DNA from: JAPHTQ01 sp050288165
Lineage (GTDB): Bacteria > Pseudomonadota > Gammaproteobacteria > Thiohalomonadales > Thiohalomonadaceae
DNA: 64,000 nucleotides
Assembly: GCA_050288165.1 (NCBI GenBank)
Contig: JBNKDG010000003.1
Location: forward strand, 248,001-312,000
Direction of reading: 5' to 3'
The notes beneath the pieces are model-generated. The model had not been told where the DNA came from. It ran no database searches and worked only from the letters and a program-made list of their open reading frames with translations. A program made the translations under genes and the position numbers. How positions within the stretch are numbered: position 1 is the first letter of the stretch; each line of letters begins with the position of its first letter. Positions 35,287 to 43,490 of the stretch are shown here, one piece after another.

Positions 35287-36192
35287 ATGAAGATCGCTAT
35301 TCTGTCGCGCAACAAAAACCTCTATTCCACCCGGCGTATGGTCGAGGCGGCGGAAGAGCGCGGCCATGAAGTCTATGTGTTCGATACCCTGCGCTGTTAT
35401 ATGGACATCGCCACCGCCAAGCCGGGGATCAGTTACCGTGGTGAAAGGCTGGAGTATTTTGATGCGGTGATCCCGCGTATCGGCGCCTCGATCACCGCCT
35501 ACGGCCTGGCGGTGCTGCGTCAGTTCGAGATGATGGGCACCTTTCCGCTCAACGAATCGGTGGCCATCGGTCGCTCACGTGATAAGCTGCGCTCCCTGCA
35601 ACTGCTATCACGCAAGGGGATCGGCCTGCCGCTGACCAGCTTCGCTCATCATGTCGACAACACCCGCGACCTGATCAATCTGGTCGGCGGTGCACCGCTG
35701 GTAGTGAAGTTGTTGGAAGGTACCCAGGGTAAAGGGGTGGTGCTGGCGGAAACGGTCAAAGCAGCGGAGAGTGTTATCGACGCCTTTCGTGAACTGGGTG
35801 CCGACTTTCTGGTGCAGGAGTTTATCAAGGAGGCCGGTGGCAGTGACGTGCGCTGTTTTGTCGTCGGCGGCAAGGTGGTGGCGGCGATGGAGCGGCGGGC
35901 CAAGGAGGGGGAGTTCCGCTCTAACCTGCATCGTGGCGGCACCGCCGCACTGACCCGGCTGACCGCAGCGGAGCGCGCCACGGCGGTCAAGGCGGCCAAA
36001 ACCATGGGCCTTAACGTGGCGGGCGTCGACCTGCTCCGTTCAGCCAGCGGCCCGCTGGTGATGGAGGTCAACTCCTCACCGGGACTGGAGGGGATTGAGA
36101 CCGCCACCGGCAAGGATATCGCTGGATTGATCATCGGATACATCGAAGAGAACGCCAAACCTAACCGTACCCGTACCCGCGGCAAGGGGTGA
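35287..36192 (+). CDS. rimK: ATP-grasp glutamate ligase RimK
   Basis: A 301-residue ATP-grasp enzyme that adds glutamate residues to a protein C-terminus, classically ribosomal protein S6. It begins MKIAILSRNKNLYSTRRM; the ATP-grasp part has LEGTQGKGVVLAE, FLVQEFIKEAGGSDVRCFVVG, and the metal-binding EVNSSPGLEGIE. Full length for RimK. The ATG after the short GAGGCATCC leader is used. Paired with the retropepsin-like protease upstream. Confidence 0.95.
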   Translation: MKIAILSRNKNLYSTRRMVEAAEERGHEVYVFDTLRCYMDIATAKPGISYRGERLEYFDAVIPRIGASITAYGLAVLRQFEMMGTFPLNESVAIGRSRDKLRSLQLLSRKGIGLPLTSFAHHVDNTRDLINLVGGAPLVVKLLEGTQGKGVVLAETVKAAESVIDAFRELGADFLVQEFIKEAGGSDVRCFVVGGKVVAAMERRAKEGEFRSNLHRGGTAALTRLTAAERATAVKAAKTMGLNVAGVDLLRSASGPLVMEVNSSPGLEGIETATGKDIAGLIIGYIEENAKPNRTRTRGKG

Positions 36193-36326
36193 TTTGCCCC
36201 TCTGCGACCTTTCCACAATGCCAGAGAGCGCCTATTCTCAACGTGGGCATAGTGGCAATTGTGAACTGAACGGCAGTCTGCGGTTCGCGCACTAATGTAA
36301 GCTCAGGCCAGCGAACAATAATCAAA

Positions 36327-36361
36327 GGACCTTTTCTGCGTCGAAAAGTGTCCAAGGAGGT
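36327..36361 (+). promoter_or_regulatory. Leader hairpin and perfect Shine-Dalgarno before the membrane-protein gene
   Basis: GGACCTTTTC (36327-36336) pairs with GAAAAGTGTCC (36343-36353) around a 6-base loop with one bulged base. It ends exactly where AAGGAGGT (36354-36361), a full anti-Shine-Dalgarno match, begins, five bases before the ATG. The stem leaves the ribosome site exposed; it could protect the 5' end or tune initiation. It decides the start of the next gene. Confidence 0.6.
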
Positions 36362-36366
36362 CGTAA

Positions 36367-37857
36367 ATGGCTGAATCTCTTCAAATTATTCCAGGGCAGC
36401 CGGTTTTGTCGGTAATTGTACTGGCACTGCTCCTGATACTGGTGCTCTATTTCGCGCGCCGTCCTGCACATAGTCTGATTCTTTCACTGGTGAGGGCCAT
36501 CAACAATGGCCTGCGCGTCGCGTCGCGCGCTGTGTTGCAGACCGAGAAGCGACTTATCGTGCGCAACCGTGAGGTGCTGCTGGCTCATGGTCGCGAAGCA
36601 ACCGAGCACATCATTGAGCGTGAATTCGAGCGGGTTGATGCGACCCTGCGCCGTGATATGTCCGAATACCCTGCGCTGCAGCGTAAGCTGACCGAGTCGC
36701 TGACCAAGATCGAGGAAGATTACCAGGAGAGTACCAACGTACCTCCGTCGCCTCCGGGCTGGACCCAGGCGATCGCTGCCGTGGCTGCCATTCCTTCGTC
36801 GAGCGACCCGATGGTGGTGGAGATCCTGCGCGGTATCCGTGACGCACTGGTTAAGGCCCACGACAACGCCATCCATGAGTATCGGGAGCAGTCACAGGAG
36901 CGCCACAAGCTGCTCAAGGTGATGTTGCCATACTGGCGTAAGGTACAGTCGTCGCTGGATCAGATGGACAAGCGGGTGACTCGCTTGCTGGACCGTTCCC
37001 GCGCCATCGACCGCCACATCAACACCTACGAGGAGATCCTCAAGGGCACAGACAAGGCGGTACGCACCCTGTCATCCTCTTCACTAACCCAGTTCTTCAT
37101 CGCCGGTTTCGTACTGGCGGTGGCCATCGGTGGTGCGGTGATCAACTTCAACCTGATCGCTCGCCCGATGCAGGAGATGGTCGGTGGCAGTAGCTACATC
37201 ATGAACTTCCGTACCTCCAACATCGCTGCCATGGTGATCATTCTGGTCGAAGTGGCGATGGGCCTGTTCCTGATGGAGTCGCTGCGTATTACCCGGTTGT
37301 TCCCCACCATCGGCGCGTTGGATGACAAGATCCGCACCCGGATGATCTACGCCAGCTTTATCTTCCTTTTCTTACTGGCGAGCATCGAGGCGGGTCTCGC
37401 TTATATGCGTGAACTGCTATCGCAGGATGATGCGGCGCTGGTAGCCGGTCTGCTGAATAACACCGATCTGGTCTACTCCAATGACAGTCGCTGGATCACC
37501 ACCGCGGCGCAGATGGGCATGGGCTTTATCCTGCCGTTTGCCCTGACCTTCGTTGCCATTCCACTGGAATCGTTTGTCGAGTCGTCACGTACCGTGCTCG
37601 GTACCCTGGCGGTCGCCACACTGCGCGGTCTGGCGATGTTGCTGCGCCTCCTCGGCAACGTGATTAGCTATTCCGGTAGTGCACTGACCAGTTTCTACGA
37701 TCTGGTGATCTTTGCCCCGCTATGGATCGAAGGTGTAGTAGGGAAGGGTAAGGGCGGCGGTGACATGAGTAATGTGCGGAAGCAGAAGTTCAAGGGCAAG
37801 GACTCCAATCGTTCCGGGGTCAACCTGAGTAATTCAATGACGGGGACGGGATCATGA
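36367..37857 (+). CDS. Polytopic membrane protein of unknown function, partner of a VWA lipoprotein
   Basis: A 496-residue protein with no domain I recognise. One N-terminal transmembrane helix (about residues 13-30) is followed by a large charged helical region (31-238) with likely coiled-coil parts such as LTESLTKIEEDYQES and MDKRVTRLLDRSRAIDRHIN. Further transmembrane helices come at about 241-265, 284-306, 325-347 and 380-402, with a hydrophobic stretch near 411-452. The tail is Gly/Lys/Ser-rich. The start has a perfect Shine-Dalgarno. It overlaps the lipoprotein gene as ATGA, which implies the two products are made together. It may be an ion channel-like or scaffold protein, but that is speculation. 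Confidence 0.85.
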   Translation: MAESLQIIPGQPVLSVIVLALLLILVLYFARRPAHSLILSLVRAINNGLRVASRAVLQTEKRLIVRNREVLLAHGREATEHIIEREFERVDATLRRDMSEYPALQRKLTESLTKIEEDYQESTNVPPSPPGWTQAIAAVAAIPSSSDPMVVEILRGIRDALVKAHDNAIHEYREQSQERHKLLKVMLPYWRKVQSSLDQMDKRVTRLLDRSRAIDRHINTYEEILKGTDKAVRTLSSSSLTQFFIAGFVLAVAIGGAVINFNLIARPMQEMVGGSSYIMNFRTSNIAAMVIILVEVAMGLFLMESLRITRLFPTIGALDDKIRTRMIYASFIFLFLLASIEAGLAYMRELLSQDDAALVAGLLNNTDLVYSNDSRWITTAAQMGMGFILPFALTFVAIPLESFVESSRTVLGTLAVATLRGLAMLLRLLGNVISYSGSALTSFYDLVIFAPLWIEGVVGKGKGGGDMSNVRKQKFKGKDSNRSGVNLSNSMTGTGS

Positions 37858-38507
37858 GAATTAAACGTATCGCACAGGCACTTGGCCTGTCGCTGCTTCT
37901 TGCACTGGCGGGATGCAGCGAGGAGGGGACGCACAGCCGCGGTGTCTACATGTTGATGGACACCTCCGGCACCTACACCCAGGAGCTGGAAAAGGCGCAA
38001 CATATCATCAACTACATTCTTGCCAAGCTGCAGTCGAACGACTCCTTTGCTGTGGCACGGGTCGATACCGGCAGCTTTAGTGAGAAGGATATTGTTGCCA
38101 AGATCACTTTCGACTCCAAACCGAGTAATGCCAACCAGCAGAAACTGGCCTTTCGCGACACCATCAATCAGTTCGTCAAGACGGTGAAGTCGAGCTCCTA
38201 TACCGATATCACCGGCGGTATCTTGCAGGCGACCGAGTTTCTTAACGAAAAAGGTGCGGCGAAGAAGACCATCCTTATCTTCTCCGATCTGAAAGAGGAA
38301 CTGAGCAAGGGGTATGTTCGCGATATTCCGCTACAACTGAGTGGCTTTGAAGTCGTTGCACTCAACGTTACCAAACTGCGCAGCGACAACGTTGACCCGC
38401 GCGAATACATGAATCGCCTGGAAGAGTGGAAGAAGAAGGTTGAGTCGGGTGGTGGCACCTGGCGGGTGATCAACGACCTGGAACGATTGGACAATATGTT
38501 CGATTGA
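37854..38507 (+). CDS. Von Willebrand factor A-like lipoprotein
   Basis: A 217-residue lipoprotein. The signal peptide ends in lipobox LALAGC with the lipidated Cys21, and Ser22 at +2 favours the outer membrane. The rest is a VWA-type domain with a metal-site (MIDAS) pattern: DTSGT (36-40), the Thr in YTDITGGI, and the Asp in LIFSDLKEEL. This would bind a divalent ion and a partner protein. It is translationally coupled to the preceding membrane-protein gene and ends just before a bidirectional terminator, closing a two-gene operon. Substrate or partner unknown; the membrane protein is the natural candidate. Confidence 0.85.
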   Translation: MRIKRIAQALGLSLLLALAGCSEEGTHSRGVYMLMDTSGTYTQELEKAQHIINYILAKLQSNDSFAVARVDTGSFSEKDIVAKITFDSKPSNANQQKLAFRDTINQFVKTVKSSSYTDITGGILQATEFLNEKGAAKKTILIFSDLKEELSKGYVRDIPLQLSGFEVVALNVTKLRSDNVDPREYMNRLEEWKKKVESGGGTWRVINDLERLDNMFD

Positions 38508-38524
38508 TGAAGGGATATCCCAAT

Positions 38525-38556
38525 AAAAAAACGGCGCCACCGGCGCCGTTTTTTTT
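38525..38556. terminator. Bidirectional Rho-independent terminator
   Basis: A perfect 7-bp GC stem CGGCGCC/GGCGCCG with loop ACC is flanked by seven A on the left and eight T on the right. It can end transcription of the VWA operon on the plus strand and of the M61 peptidase operon on the minus strand; the M61 stop codon overlaps its edge. Confidence 0.95.
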
Positions 38557-40363
38557 AGCCGTGCAGCCAACTCTGACGTAGCTGTTTTATTTCGTCGCTG
38601 CTGTTCTCATCCAGGATCAGGTAGCAGGTATCCTGCGGTGCGGGTTGTGGCAGTGCCGAGAAATGCATCAGTTCGTCACGACGAAAGGCGTGCAGTTCAA
38701 CCGGCATATTGTTCCGCGGCATATTGAGCAGCTTTTCGATGTTGTCATGGGTAGCACGCAGGCCGTCGACAGCGACGATGATATCGCCAGCCGACAGTCC
38801 CGCCTTTTGCGCCGCGCCTTCATCGAAAACCGCAGCCAGTTTGGCCCCCAGTGGATCGTTGCTGTAACGCACACCGAGTGTCAGCGACTCACCCTTGCCG
38901 TTTTTGTTTGGCTTTCCGCCCTTGTCGCTGTTACCGCTTGCAGGCCGTAGTTTCATGGTGACGCCAAAGCGAGCGAGTAATGTATCAAGTGGCAGGTCGT
39001 CGGTACCACGCAGGGCCTGTTCCAGCAGGGCTGAGATATCTTCTCCCGCGATCGTCTGAATCAGTGCTTCCATCTGTTGCGGCGAGATGCCGATATGCGG
39101 CTTGCCGTAATCGCGCCACAGGGTACGCATCACGTCATCCAGCGAGCGCTCGCCATTGCTGTTGCCACGGATGGTGAGATCCAGTGCCAGCGCAATCAGG
39201 CTGCCTTTGGCGTAGTAGCTGACGATGGCGTTGGGTGAGTTCTCATCCTGTTTATAGAACTTGCTCCAGGCATCGAAACTGGAATCGCTGACCGACTGCT
39301 TCAGCCTGCCGCTACCACGGATCACCCGGGTGATGGTCTGCCCCAGTAGTTCCAGGTAACTCTCTTCGTCGATCAGGCCGCAGCGCAACAAAATCAGATC
39401 ATCGTAGTAGGAGGTGAATCCCTCGAAGGCCCAGAGTAACGGGGTGTAACTTTCCTGGCGCAGATCGTAGGGAACGAAGACGTCCGGTTTGATCCGCTTG
39501 ATGTTCCAGCTATGAAAATATTCATGACTGCAAAGGCCGAGGAAGTTGCGATAGTTTTCGCTGATCTTCTCTTCACCTTTGAGGGGAAGGTCGTCACGGC
39601 TGCAGAGCAGACTGGTGGAGCTGCGATGTTCCAGACCACCATAGCCGCTGCCCACTACCATGGTCTGGAACAGGTAACGATCAAACGGCGCTTCACCAAA
39701 GAGGTCGATCTGTGCTTCGCAGATCGGTTTCAGATCGGTAGCGAGCCGCTCAGTGTCGGCGTAGTGGCGTCCGGTCAGCACCATGGCATGAGGAATGCCA
39801 CGGGCCTCGAATTCGATCAGGGTGAAGTCACCCATCTCTACCGGGTGATCGATCAGTTCATCGTAGTCATTGGCATGGAAGCGGCCAAAGGCGTAAGCGG
39901 CATGGTCACTCTTTAGTGTTGTGGCGATGCGCCAGGTTTTGTATTGCGTACCTTGTGGCGGTTCGATATCGACACTGCACGATTGTTCATCCTGGCCGTG
40001 TACCCGCAGGAAGACACTGCTGCCGTTGAAGTAGCCGTGGGTGGTATCGAGATGGGCGGTGCGTACCGACAGGTCCCAGGCGTAGACGGTGTAGTCGATA
40101 GTCAAGGGGGCGGAGCAGGGGGCGCAGCGCCAGGTCTGTTTATCCAGCTTCTCCAGTTTGAGCGGTTTACCGTCACAGTTTGCTTCAATGGTGACGATGT
40201 TTTTGGCGAAGTCGCGGATCATGTAGCTGCCGGGAAGCCATGCCGGCAGTGAAACGACCTGGCCATCCGGGTCCGGTTGGCTTACCTGTAGCGTGATCTG
40301 AAAAAGATGGGCTTCTGGATGGACGGGGCGAATGTGGTAGTGAACGTTGCTGGTGTTGCCCAT
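38555..40363 (-). CDS. M61 family (glycyl aminopeptidase-like) metallopeptidase with PDZ domain
   Basis: A 602-residue peptidase. The N-terminal beta domain (YHIRPVHPEAHLFQITLQV, SLPAWLPGSYMIRDFAKNI) is followed by the gluzincin core with zinc motif SHEYFHSWNIKRIKP (HExxH) and the downstream WAFEGFTSYYDD that supplies the third ligand. A C-terminal PDZ domain (about residues 490-575, AAVFDEGAAQKAGLSAGDII) follows. No signal peptide is seen, so it is probably cytoplasmic. The ATG before GNTSNVHYH is chosen. It is the last gene of the purB-roxA operon and ends at the shared terminator. Confidence 0.93.
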   Translation of the reverse strand: MGNTSNVHYHIRPVHPEAHLFQITLQVSQPDPDGQVVSLPAWLPGSYMIRDFAKNIVTIEANCDGKPLKLEKLDKQTWRCAPCSAPLTIDYTVYAWDLSVRTAHLDTTHGYFNGSSVFLRVHGQDEQSCSVDIEPPQGTQYKTWRIATTLKSDHAAYAFGRFHANDYDELIDHPVEMGDFTLIEFEARGIPHAMVLTGRHYADTERLATDLKPICEAQIDLFGEAPFDRYLFQTMVVGSGYGGLEHRSSTSLLCSRDDLPLKGEEKISENYRNFLGLCSHEYFHSWNIKRIKPDVFVPYDLRQESYTPLLWAFEGFTSYYDDLILLRCGLIDEESYLELLGQTITRVIRGSGRLKQSVSDSSFDAWSKFYKQDENSPNAIVSYYAKGSLIALALDLTIRGNSNGERSLDDVMRTLWRDYGKPHIGISPQQMEALIQTIAGEDISALLEQALRGTDDLPLDTLLARFGVTMKLRPASGNSDKGGKPNKNGKGESLTLGVRYSNDPLGAKLAAVFDEGAAQKAGLSAGDIIVAVDGLRATHDNIEKLLNMPRNNMPVELHAFRRDELMHFSALPQPAPQDTCYLILDENSSDEIKQLRQSWLHG

Positions 40364-40385
40364 GGAGTACTTAGTGCCTGTTGTT

Positions 40386-41159
40386 TTAGGGATTGACGAT
40401 CTCGACCTTGATACGGACGTTGCGGGTTTGCTGGTCGCGTTCGCGAGTCGAATAGATAATACCTGTTCCGCTTTGATTTTGCTTCTGTGCCACACCGCCC
40501 AGAGTGATCCACTCGCCCGGCCTGCCGCTGACGGTCGTCACCATCTCCTGTTGCTCAATGATGCCACCTCCCTGAGGTGATGGCCGCGCGCTAAATGGGC
40601 GGATGTCGAGGTGGACGGTATCGCCGACCAAGGTAGGGCGCACCTCGAAACCGCTCTCAACGTTACGGTATTCGATCCCCTGGGTGACACTGGTGCCGTA
40701 TGGCCCCTGCTGAACGTGTTGCATGACCTGTGGCACCGCCTGACCGGCACGAATGGTGGCCCAGTGTCCTTCCAGTACCTGAAGTTGCTGGTTGCCATTC
40801 TCATTGCTGCTGCGCTGAGTGCTGTAAACCCGTGCCTGCGGTTCCTTCACGCTGCCGCCGAGTGAGGCACCGCTTTTTTCCCGCTCAGCTTCACTATCCT
40901 GTTGCACTGTTATGCGCAGCATATGCGGCGCCTTGTCCAGTTGGGCGATGAGCATGTCGAGTTGTGCCAGGTTTTCGCTACTGCTGCGGACAATGAGGGT
41001 GTAACCGGTGCCACTGATGGCGCCATCGCTCTCCAGCATCGGTTTCAGCAGAGGAATCATCTCGGCAGCACTGCGATGTTTCAGATCCCAGGTTCTGACT
41101 TCCGTTGCGTTCAATGACATGCTGACCAACAGCATGATGAGGAAGGCTGTACCCCTCAT
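40386..41159 (-). CDS. Secretin-like periplasmic protein lacking a full pore domain
   Basis: A 257-residue exported protein. A signal peptide (MRGTAFLIMLLVSMSLNA) is followed by a secretin N-domain-like module (YTLIVRSSSENLAQLDMLIA, QLDKAPHMLRITVQQ), then a beta-rich part (GFEVRPTLVGDTVHLDIRPF, GRPGEWITLGGV) resembling the start of the secretin C domain. At this size it cannot form a whole type II/IV secretion pore; it may be a stand-alone periplasmic ring protein or pilot. It overlaps the previous gene as ATGA, and the M61 peptidase gene follows. Confidence 0.75.
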   Translation of the reverse strand: MRGTAFLIMLLVSMSLNATEVRTWDLKHRSAAEMIPLLKPMLESDGAISGTGYTLIVRSSSENLAQLDMLIAQLDKAPHMLRITVQQDSEAEREKSGASLGGSVKEPQARVYSTQRSSNENGNQQLQVLEGHWATIRAGQAVPQVMQHVQQGPYGTSVTQGIEYRNVESGFEVRPTLVGDTVHLDIRPFSARPSPQGGGIIEQQEMVTTVSGRPGEWITLGGVAQKQNQSGTGIIYSTRERDQQTRNVRIKVEIVNP

Positions 41160-41680
41160 ATTTGTAAGCGTCGCAGCTTCGGGTCGGGCACCGATTGTTC
41201 CCACATCTCGATGAAAAGTTCACGCATGCCTTTAACCATGCGTCGATCACGGAAGCAGGCCTCGGCATCGAAACGCAGGGGTTCCTTGCGTCGGATGTAG
41301 CCGACGCCATCGACAATAAGGAACGACTCGACAATGTCCTGGTGTTCATCGCCGGGCGTACGCATGTGGATACTGCTGCTCAGGCGTTGTGCCAGCGGTA
41401 GCATGCGATGGCCATATTTGATCGCTTTATCCGAAGTACCGATCAGAAAGCGAGCCTGGGAATTTCGGTCACGTCGGGCGAAGGCGGAGAGGGCTTCGAC
41501 AAAGTCGGGATGACCATAGATGGGTGGGTCCAGGTCATAGGTCAGGACATAGATTTCACGCCTGGCCTGACTGACCATGTCGAGCACGACGCAGAGATTG
41601 TGCTCGGCGGTTTCCAGGCTGTAGAGGGTTTCACTTTGGCCCAGCAAATTATCGTAGTTGTAGTCGCAGGTATTTCTCAT
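41156..41680 (-). CDS. Uncharacterised phospholipase-D-like (DUF7931-type) protein
   Basis: A 174-residue soluble protein. The sequence MVSQARREIYVLTYDLDPPI and DFVEALSAFARRDRNSQARF resembles the first strand-helix unit of phospholipase D-like folds, but I see no HKD catalytic motif, so it is probably non-catalytic. This small family is typically encoded next to a GNAT acetyltransferase; the family name is from memory and unverified. It follows the GNAT gene by 28 bases and overlaps the secretin-like gene start. Confidence 0.65.
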   Translation of the reverse strand: MRNTCDYNYDNLLGQSETLYSLETAEHNLCVVLDMVSQARREIYVLTYDLDPPIYGHPDFVEALSAFARRDRNSQARFLIGTSDKAIKYGHRMLPLAQRLSSSIHMRTPGDEHQDIVESFLIVDGVGYIRRKEPLRFDAEACFRDRRMVKGMRELFIEMWEQSVPDPKLRRLQI

Positions 41681-41708
41681 CGTGAAGTCTACCCATCGTG
41701 GGTGCTGT

Positions 41709-42152
41709 TTATTTTTGAGTATACAGCTCGAGTACCATATGGCGATGCAATATCCCTGCATCCAAAAAGGTTTTTCCTTCCGTTTGAAAACCCAGCTTGC
41801 GATAGAATTCGATGGCGGCGACCTGGGCGTCAAGGAAAACTTTGCGGTGTCCTTTCTCCCGTGCCTGTCGCATCATCTCCTGCATCAATAAGCTGCCGAT
41901 ACCGCAATGACGCCAGCGTGTCAGAACCGCGACTCGCCCGATATGACCATCCGGTAACATTCGTGCGGTGCCGATGGGATTCCCTTCGCTATCTTCGGCC
42001 AGAAGGTGAAAGGCCGTTTCGTCTTCGCCATCCCATTCCAGTTCTGTGGGGACGTTTTGTTCCTCTATAAAGACCTGTTCGCGGATTTGGCGCAAAGCCT
42101 GCTCATCCTGTTGCCAGGTGGCGGAGCGGATGCTGCATGCAGGGTGTGGCAT
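41709..42152 (-). CDS. GNAT family N-acetyltransferase
   Basis: A 147-residue acetyltransferase. The start (CSIRSATWQQDEQALRQIRE, VFIEEQNVP) and IGTARMLPDGHIGRVAVLTRWRHCGIGSLLM contain the acetyl-CoA binding segment (R/Q-x-x-G-x-G/A form, RHCGIGS), and AIEFYRKLGFQTEG is the C-terminal GNAT motif. It resembles the ElaA/YjcF group; substrate unknown. The ATG overlaps the roxA stop (TAATG), so translation is coupled to roxA. Confidence 0.9.
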   Translation of the reverse strand: MPHPACSIRSATWQQDEQALRQIREQVFIEEQNVPTELEWDGEDETAFHLLAEDSEGNPIGTARMLPDGHIGRVAVLTRWRHCGIGSLLMQEMMRQAREKGHRKVFLDAQVAAIEFYRKLGFQTEGKTFLDAGILHRHMVLELYTQK

Positions 42153-43309
42153 TAGTCGGGGAAGTAGAGGGCGCCGAGGTTGTAGAGCTCCCGCAGCAGT
42201 TCGACAAAGGCGGTATTTGTCAGATGGGCTTCAAGTTCATCCCGCGTGTAGACCCGCTGGCCGCAGAGTAAGGGGGCGGCGAAGGCGAGGTCGCTGTCCA
42301 GTTTATACTCCTCACCGGCCACATAGAGCAGGGTTGGGTTGCCGTCGATGTAGGCGAAGCGCGCATATTCGCTGCGCCACAGTTCGCCGTGCTGTTGCAG
42401 AGCGGCGAGCAGTTGCTGGGCAGAGAGTTCCTGTTCCGGTTCCGGCAGATAGTGGCCGGGACGGACGTCGGTGGTGAAGCTGCCGAACCAGCGGTCGATG
42501 GTTTTGTCGTCCAGGGGCAGGGCACGGATGATGGCGCGGATCTTCTCCCGCGCCTGCTGGCTGAGCAGACCGGGGTTGGCCTGGGCTTGCAGGTCGGGAT
42601 CTTCGTAGAAGGCCTCCGGGTCCATCTGCGCCAGGGCATCGGCCAGATAGCCGCCGAGCAGTTCCAGTTTGGCCGGGGCACGGAAGCCGACAGAGATGGT
42701 GATGCAGTCGCCGAGGGCGACGCCGTGGTGGACCACGCCGGGCGGCAGGTAGAGCAGGTCACCCTCTTCAAGGATGTACTCCTCTGTTGGCTGAAAATCC
42801 CTGAGGATGCGTAGCGGCAGGCCGGGGAGAAGCTGCTCCGGCCCGGCATCCTGATAGCTAAGCTGCCAGCGGCGACGTCCCGGTCCCTGAATAAGGAAGA
42901 CATCGTAGTTGTCGGCGTGGGGGCCGACGGTACCCTGATCCGGGGCGTAGCTGACCATCACGTCGTCCAGGCGCCAGTTGGGGATAAAGTCGAAGCGCTC
43001 CTGCAACAGAGCGAACTCGGGGACGTGTTTGTTGATCTCCTGCACCAGCACGGTCCAGTGGGAGTCGGGCAGGGCAAGAAAATCCTCTTCGCTGAACGGG
43101 CCGTGGCGCACCTGCCACGGTGTCTCGCCGTGTTCCTGAATGAGACGCGACTCGACCTCCGCCTCGCAGGCCAGCCCGGCCAGCTCTTCCGCGCTGATGG
43201 GGCAGATGAAGCCGGGCAGGGCATTACGCAGACAGAGCGGTTTCTTCTGCCAGTAGTCGCGCAGAAATTCTTCGGTGGTGATGCCGTTGAGCGGGGAGGT
43301 TTTGGTCAT
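42152..43309 (-). CDS. roxA: Ribosomal protein L16 3-hydroxylase (RoxA/YcfD)
   Basis: A 385-residue Fe(II)/2-oxoglutarate-dependent oxygenase of the JmjC cupin family that hydroxylates an arginine of ribosomal protein L16 in E. coli. The iron site is His-x-Asp in GPHADNYDVFLIQG and a distal His in LPPGVVHHGVAL. The C-terminal winged-helix part completes the family architecture. The ATG before TKTSPLNGI is used. It lies downstream of purB with a repeat-bearing gap of 180 bases and upstream of GNAT. Confidence 0.93.
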   Translation of the reverse strand: MTKTSPLNGITTEEFLRDYWQKKPLCLRNALPGFICPISAEELAGLACEAEVESRLIQEHGETPWQVRHGPFSEEDFLALPDSHWTVLVQEINKHVPEFALLQERFDFIPNWRLDDVMVSYAPDQGTVGPHADNYDVFLIQGPGRRRWQLSYQDAGPEQLLPGLPLRILRDFQPTEEYILEEGDLLYLPPGVVHHGVALGDCITISVGFRAPAKLELLGGYLADALAQMDPEAFYEDPDLQAQANPGLLSQQAREKIRAIIRALPLDDKTIDRWFGSFTTDVRPGHYLPEPEQELSAQQLLAALQQHGELWRSEYARFAYIDGNPTLLYVAGEEYKLDSDLAFAAPLLCGQRVYTRDELEAHLTNTAFVELLRELYNLGALYFPD

Positions 43310-43315
43310 AATTTG

Positions 43316-43490
43316 TTCACCACAGAGACACGGAGCACACAGAGAAAACCTTTGCAGGGAATGTACCAAGAAGCTTCACGATAGGCGGCAGATAATTTGC
43401 GTGTAGGTCGGCTTTCAGGCCGATCTGCAGGAAAGAGGTTACCCTTAATGCCTTTGCCCCTCTGTCTCCTCTGTGCCTCTGTGGTGAGTT
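43316..43490. repeat. Inverted pair of 9-nt periodic arrays (CACAGAGNN type)
   Basis: The left arm (about 43316-43346) holds CACAGAGAC, ACGGAGCAC and ACAGAGAAA after CAC; the right arm (about 43458-43488) is the inverse, CCTCTGTCTCCTCTGTGCC and CTCTGTGGTG. The arms flank about 110 bases containing a REP-like hairpin. It lies between purB and roxA on the minus strand. Confidence 0.75.
43403..43427. repeat. REP-like hairpin (GTAGGTCGGC type)
   Basis: GTAGGTCGGCTTTCAGGCCGATCTG can fold with TCGGC pairing GCCGA. The form GTAGGTCGGN...GCCGA is a common short interspersed repeat of gammaproteobacteria. A related unit is at 50954-50977. Confidence 0.6.
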
